A stretch of DNA of 64,000 nucleotides from Streptomyces sp. HPF1205 (GTDB taxonomy: Bacteria > Actinomycetota > Actinomycetes > Streptomycetales > Streptomycetaceae): the NCBI RefSeq assembly GCF_020400825.1, contig NZ_JAINVH010000004.1, forward strand, positions 248,001-312,000, written 5' to 3'. The notes under the pieces were generated by a model. That model was not told where the DNA came from. It made no database searches and worked only from the letters and a program-made list of their open reading frames with translations. The position numbers and the translations under genes were made by a program. This document shows, piece after piece, positions 61,607 to 64,000 of the stretch. Position 1 is the stretch's first letter. Every line of letters begins with the position of its first letter.

Positions 61607-61625
61607 AAACTAGCAGTGGTAGTCG
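61607..61625. promoter_or_regulatory. Third, imperfect AAACTA-N7-TAGTTT-like operator
   Basis: AAACTA (61607-61612), a 7-bp spacer and TAGTCG (61620-61625) retain the left arm, spacing and first four bases of the right arm of the sites at 28131 and 32642. It lies just upstream of gcdH. Binding by the same TetR is a hypothesis. Confidence 0.5.
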
Positions 61626-61649
61626 ACGGCTCGGCGCCGACGTTACGGC

Positions 61650-63239
61650 TCAGGCCCCGGCGCGTCCAGACCGTACCGCCGCGGCGGGCGTGTCGCGGGT
61701 GGGGGTCTGTGCCTGGCGGGCCACCGCGGCCGGCCGGGCGTCCCTGACCGGGCCGCAGTCCATCGTCCGGGGAAGCCGCAGCGCCGCTCCCGCGCCGAGC
61801 AGCAGCAGGCCGGCGCTGACCAGCAGCGTCAGGTGCATTCCCGTGACGAAGGAGTGCCGGGCGGCGTGCCGCAGGGCGGCCCCCGAACCGCCGCCGATGC
61901 GGCCCGCGACGTCGTACGCCTCCCCCAGCGACTGGCCGGCCGCCGCGGTGTCGGCGGAGCTCACCCCGGCGGCGTGCGGCCCGTAGGCGGCGTTCATCAC
62001 ACTGCCGAGCAGTGCGATGCCCATGCCGGCACCGAGTTGGTACGAGGTCTCGCCGATCGCGGCCGCGCCGCCCGCCTGGTGGGCGGGGGCCTCGCTGAGC
62101 ATCGACTCGTACGCGCCGAACAGCGTGGTCTCCAGCCCGAAGCCGAGCAGGACGAAAGCGACGGTGAGCAGGACGGGCCGGTCGTGCTGGCCCATGGCGG
62201 TGAGCACGAGAACGGCCAGCGCGGTGAGGGCGAAGCCCGCCGAGACGGTCCGGCGGGGGCCGAAGCGGTGCAGCATGCGGGAGCCGGCCAGGCCCGCGGC
62301 CATGGCGGCGAAGGTGAGCGGCAGCAGCCGCAGGCCGGTGCTGAAGGGACTCAGGCCGAGGACCAGTTGCAGGTACTGGACGGCGATGAGTTCGAGTCCG
62401 ACCAGCGCGAGCATGGCCAGCACGATGCAGCCGACCGAGGTGGTGAAGGCGGCCCGGGCGAACATGCGCATGTCCAGCAGCGGGTTGCTGCGGCGGCGCT
62501 GGCGGCGGACGAAGGCCGTGAGGAGCGCGAGACCCGCCGGCAACGGCACGCACACCGACAGGTCGGCCGGTCCGGCGCCACCACCGAGCCGCTTGACGCC
62601 CAGCACCACCCCGAGCAGGCCGAGCGCGGCGGTGAGGGCGCCGAGGACGTCCCACGGCCCGTCCTCCTCGCCGCGCGACTCGGGCAGCAGCAGCCGGCCG
62701 ACCGGGAGCATGACGGCCATCAGCGGCACGTTGACCAGGAAGACCGAGCCCCACCAGAAGTGCTCGACGAGGAAACCGCCCAGTACCGGGCCGACCGCCG
62801 CCCCGACGGCGGCGACCGCGCTCCACAGACCGATCGCCAGCGCACGTTCCCGCCGGTCGGGGAAAACCTGACGGAGGATCGACAACGTGGCCGGCATGAT
62901 CATGGCTCCGCCGGCCCCGAGCAGCGCGCGGGCCGCGATGAGTACGTGGGGGCCGGGCGCGAAGGCGGAGAGCGCGGAGGCGAGCCCGAACAGGGCGTAG
63001 CCCATGAGCAGCACCCGGCGGCGGCCGATGCGGTCGCCGAGGGTGCCGAAGAGGATCAGCAGGGCGGCGGCGGTCAGTGGATAGGCGTCCACGATCCACA
63101 GCAGGTCCTGCGCGCCCGGCCGCAGGTCCTCGGTGAGCGCGGGCACCGCCACGTGGAGGACGGTGGCGTCCAGCGCCACGATCAGCAGGCTCACACAGAG
63201 CACGAAGAGGACCGTCCACCGGCCGGCCGGCCGCACCAT
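61650..63239 (-). CDS. MFS drug exporter (DHA2/EmrB-QacA type)
   Basis: A 529-residue transporter with about 14 hydrophobic helices. Signatures include LDATVLHVAVPAL in helix 1, GTLGDRIGRRRVLLMGYAL in loop 2-3, and motif C-like AVGAAVGPVLGGFLVEHFWWGSVFLVNVPL. The C-terminal tail carries about 50 hydrophilic residues rich in Ala, Arg and Thr. Export of an unknown hydrophobic compound is likely. ATG 63239 has GGGAGGTAGGGCCT upstream. Confidence 0.9.
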   Translation of the reverse strand: MVRPAGRWTVLFVLCVSLLIVALDATVLHVAVPALTEDLRPGAQDLLWIVDAYPLTAAALLILFGTLGDRIGRRRVLLMGYALFGLASALSAFAPGPHVLIAARALLGAGGAMIMPATLSILRQVFPDRRERALAIGLWSAVAAVGAAVGPVLGGFLVEHFWWGSVFLVNVPLMAVMLPVGRLLLPESRGEEDGPWDVLGALTAALGLLGVVLGVKRLGGGAGPADLSVCVPLPAGLALLTAFVRRQRRRSNPLLDMRMFARAAFTTSVGCIVLAMLALVGLELIAVQYLQLVLGLSPFSTGLRLLPLTFAAMAAGLAGSRMLHRFGPRRTVSAGFALTALAVLVLTAMGQHDRPVLLTVAFVLLGFGLETTLFGAYESMLSEAPAHQAGGAAAIGETSYQLGAGMGIALLGSVMNAAYGPHAAGVSSADTAAAGQSLGEAYDVAGRIGGGSGAALRHAARHSFVTGMHLTLLVSAGLLLLGAGAALRLPRTMDCGPVRDARPAAVARQAQTPTRDTPAAAVRSGRAGA

Positions 63240-63653
63240 AGGCCCTACCTCCCACGACGTACGAAGTGGCCAGGGTACGCGACACCGTCTTCCCCGTACG
63301 TGGCCCAGCTCACGGGCCGGCTCACTGCCCGGGGCGCGGCGGAGGCGGGGCCGGAGCCGGGCCGGAGCGGGGTCGGGGCGGGAAACGAGGGGGAAAGGCC
63401 AAAGAAATAAGCGATAAATAAGAAGAGGGCGGCGCGGGTATCAGCATCCGAACATAAACTTCAGCGTCTCCCGCATTCGTCCCAAAGACCCCCCGCCAAA
63501 GGGGTGGTGAGACGCGCTCCACATCACATCGTCATTACAAAGCAGCCCGTTCGGCCGAACTATGCCATCACACGCTGTAACGTCGATTGAGTGCGTACCG
63601 ATGAGAGTCTCCACCGCACGGCGGAGCGCCCGACCGTCCGCGAGGTGCCGCGG
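63240..63653. other. 414-bp gap before the PAP2 gene
   Basis: Divergent promoters of the exporter and PAP2 genes lie here. The 63405-63600 part is much less GC-rich (AAGAAATAAGCGATAAATAAG at about 63398-63420) than its neighbours, which is typical of a strong promoter or a sequence acquired by transfer. No gene is supported. Confidence 0.55.
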
Positions 63654-64000
63654 ATGAGCCGAACCCGCGTCTGGCTCTTCGGCTTGACCCTGGCGGCCTA
63701 CGTGGCCATCGTCGTGGGCGTTCTCACCACCTCCAAACTGGTGACGCTGGACTGGCAGGTCATGCTCTGGCGCCCCTACAAGCAGTGGCCGCAAATCCAC
63801 GCATTCCTGGACTATTTCGTGGTTCTCGGCCAGCGCGGTCCGACCGCCGTGATGGTGCTCGCCTGGCTCGGCTGGCGTGCGTGGCGTCATCGCACACTCC
63901 ATCCGCTGCTGGTGCTCGGCACCTCGCTGCTCTTGCTGAACATCACCGTGGGGGCCGTGAAATACGGCCTCGGCCGGCTCGGTCCGCATTACGCGACCGA
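63654..64000 (+). CDS. PAP2 family phosphatase, N-terminal part (runs off the window)
   Basis: The 115 codons visible encode a membrane protein: TM1 WLFGLTLAAYVAIVVGVLTT, then WPQIHAFLDYFVVLGQRGPTAVMVLAWLGW, RHRTLHPLLVLGTSLLLLN, and the first PAP2 active-site block VGAVKYGLGRLGPHYAT. The Lys-x6-Arg-Pro motif is seen as KYGLGRLGP, with Gly where Arg is common, as in other actinobacterial members. It probably dephosphorylates lipid phosphates. ATG 63654 has AGGTGCCGCGG upstream; an earlier in-frame GTG at 63591 could extend it. Confidence 0.85.
   Translation, partial: MSRTRVWLFGLTLAAYVAIVVGVLTTSKLVTLDWQVMLWRPYKQWPQIHAFLDYFVVLGQRGPTAVMVLAWLGWRAWRHRTLHPLLVLGTSLLLLNITVGAVKYGLGRLGPHYAT

Overview
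This is a stretch of a high-GC actinobacterial chromosome, almost certainly Streptomyces or a close relative in Streptomycetaceae. The evidence is very GC-rich coding DNA with many GTG starts, F420-type enzymes, a SepF paralogue outside any division cluster, a streptogrisin-like secreted protease, a DnaE2 plus Y-family polymerase pair, and many TetR, GntR and ArsR regulators facing their targets. From memory only, the gene order (gluconate operon, homogentisate dioxygenase, SGNH lipase, dnaE2, SepF-like gene, glutaryl-CoA dehydrogenase) resembles one continuous part of the S. coelicolor chromosome. I saw no tRNA, rRNA, insertion sequence, prophage or CRISPR array.

Layout. 1-4.8 kb: a gutted aldehyde dehydrogenase remnant, a pirin, an AtuA-like protein and a Nudix hydrolase. 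4.8-7.1 kb: an ArsR-type regulator divergent from an MFS transporter. 7.2-11.7 kb: sugar-acid block with a GntR regulator, gluconokinase, gluconate permease and a convergent glucarate dehydratase. 12-17 kb: acyl-CoA block with an APH-type kinase and ACAD10/11-like dehydrogenase, convergent with an SDR/TetR/quinone-reductase operon; related TetR-type operators precede both arms. 17-25 kb: an alpha/beta hydrolase, a secreted penicillin acylase, an XRE/MmyB regulator divergent from an LLM oxidoreductase, and an amidase. 25-35 kb: MaoC hydratase, two TetR genes, an acyl-CoA dehydrogenase, a DUF402 protein, alcohol and aldehyde dehydrogenases and a molybdopterin oxidoreductase, with two sets of shared operators. 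35-42 kb: TetR/MFS/SGNH-hydrolase cassette, then homogentisate dioxygenase with a GntR regulator and an orphan type ISP-like domain protein.

42-49 kb: a small basic protein, a secreted SGNH lipase, a DUF5925 AAA ATPase, a YtrA-type GntR coupled to a methyltransferase-Nudix fusion, and a fused carboxyltransferase. 48-53 kb: dnaE2 and a degenerate Y-family polymerase overlapping by ATGA, with a near-consensus LexA box upstream. 53-64 kb: MFS/ArsR pair, PPOX-type flavoprotein, streptogrisin B-like protease, DUF1684 protein, DUF5685 protein with a very cysteine-rich tail, SepF paralogue, glutaryl-CoA dehydrogenase, a DHA2 exporter and the start of a PAP2 phosphatase.

The most unusual items are a three-site operator family (AAACTA-N7-TAGTTT) linking two acyl-CoA dehydrogenases, a TetR gene and an aldehyde dehydrogenase; the 20-cysteine tail of the DUF5685 protein; the degenerate polymerase coupled to DnaE2; the orphan type ISP-like domain beside hmgA; and a perfect 13-bp inverted repeat in front of hmgA. 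All functions are inferred from sequence reading without database searches.
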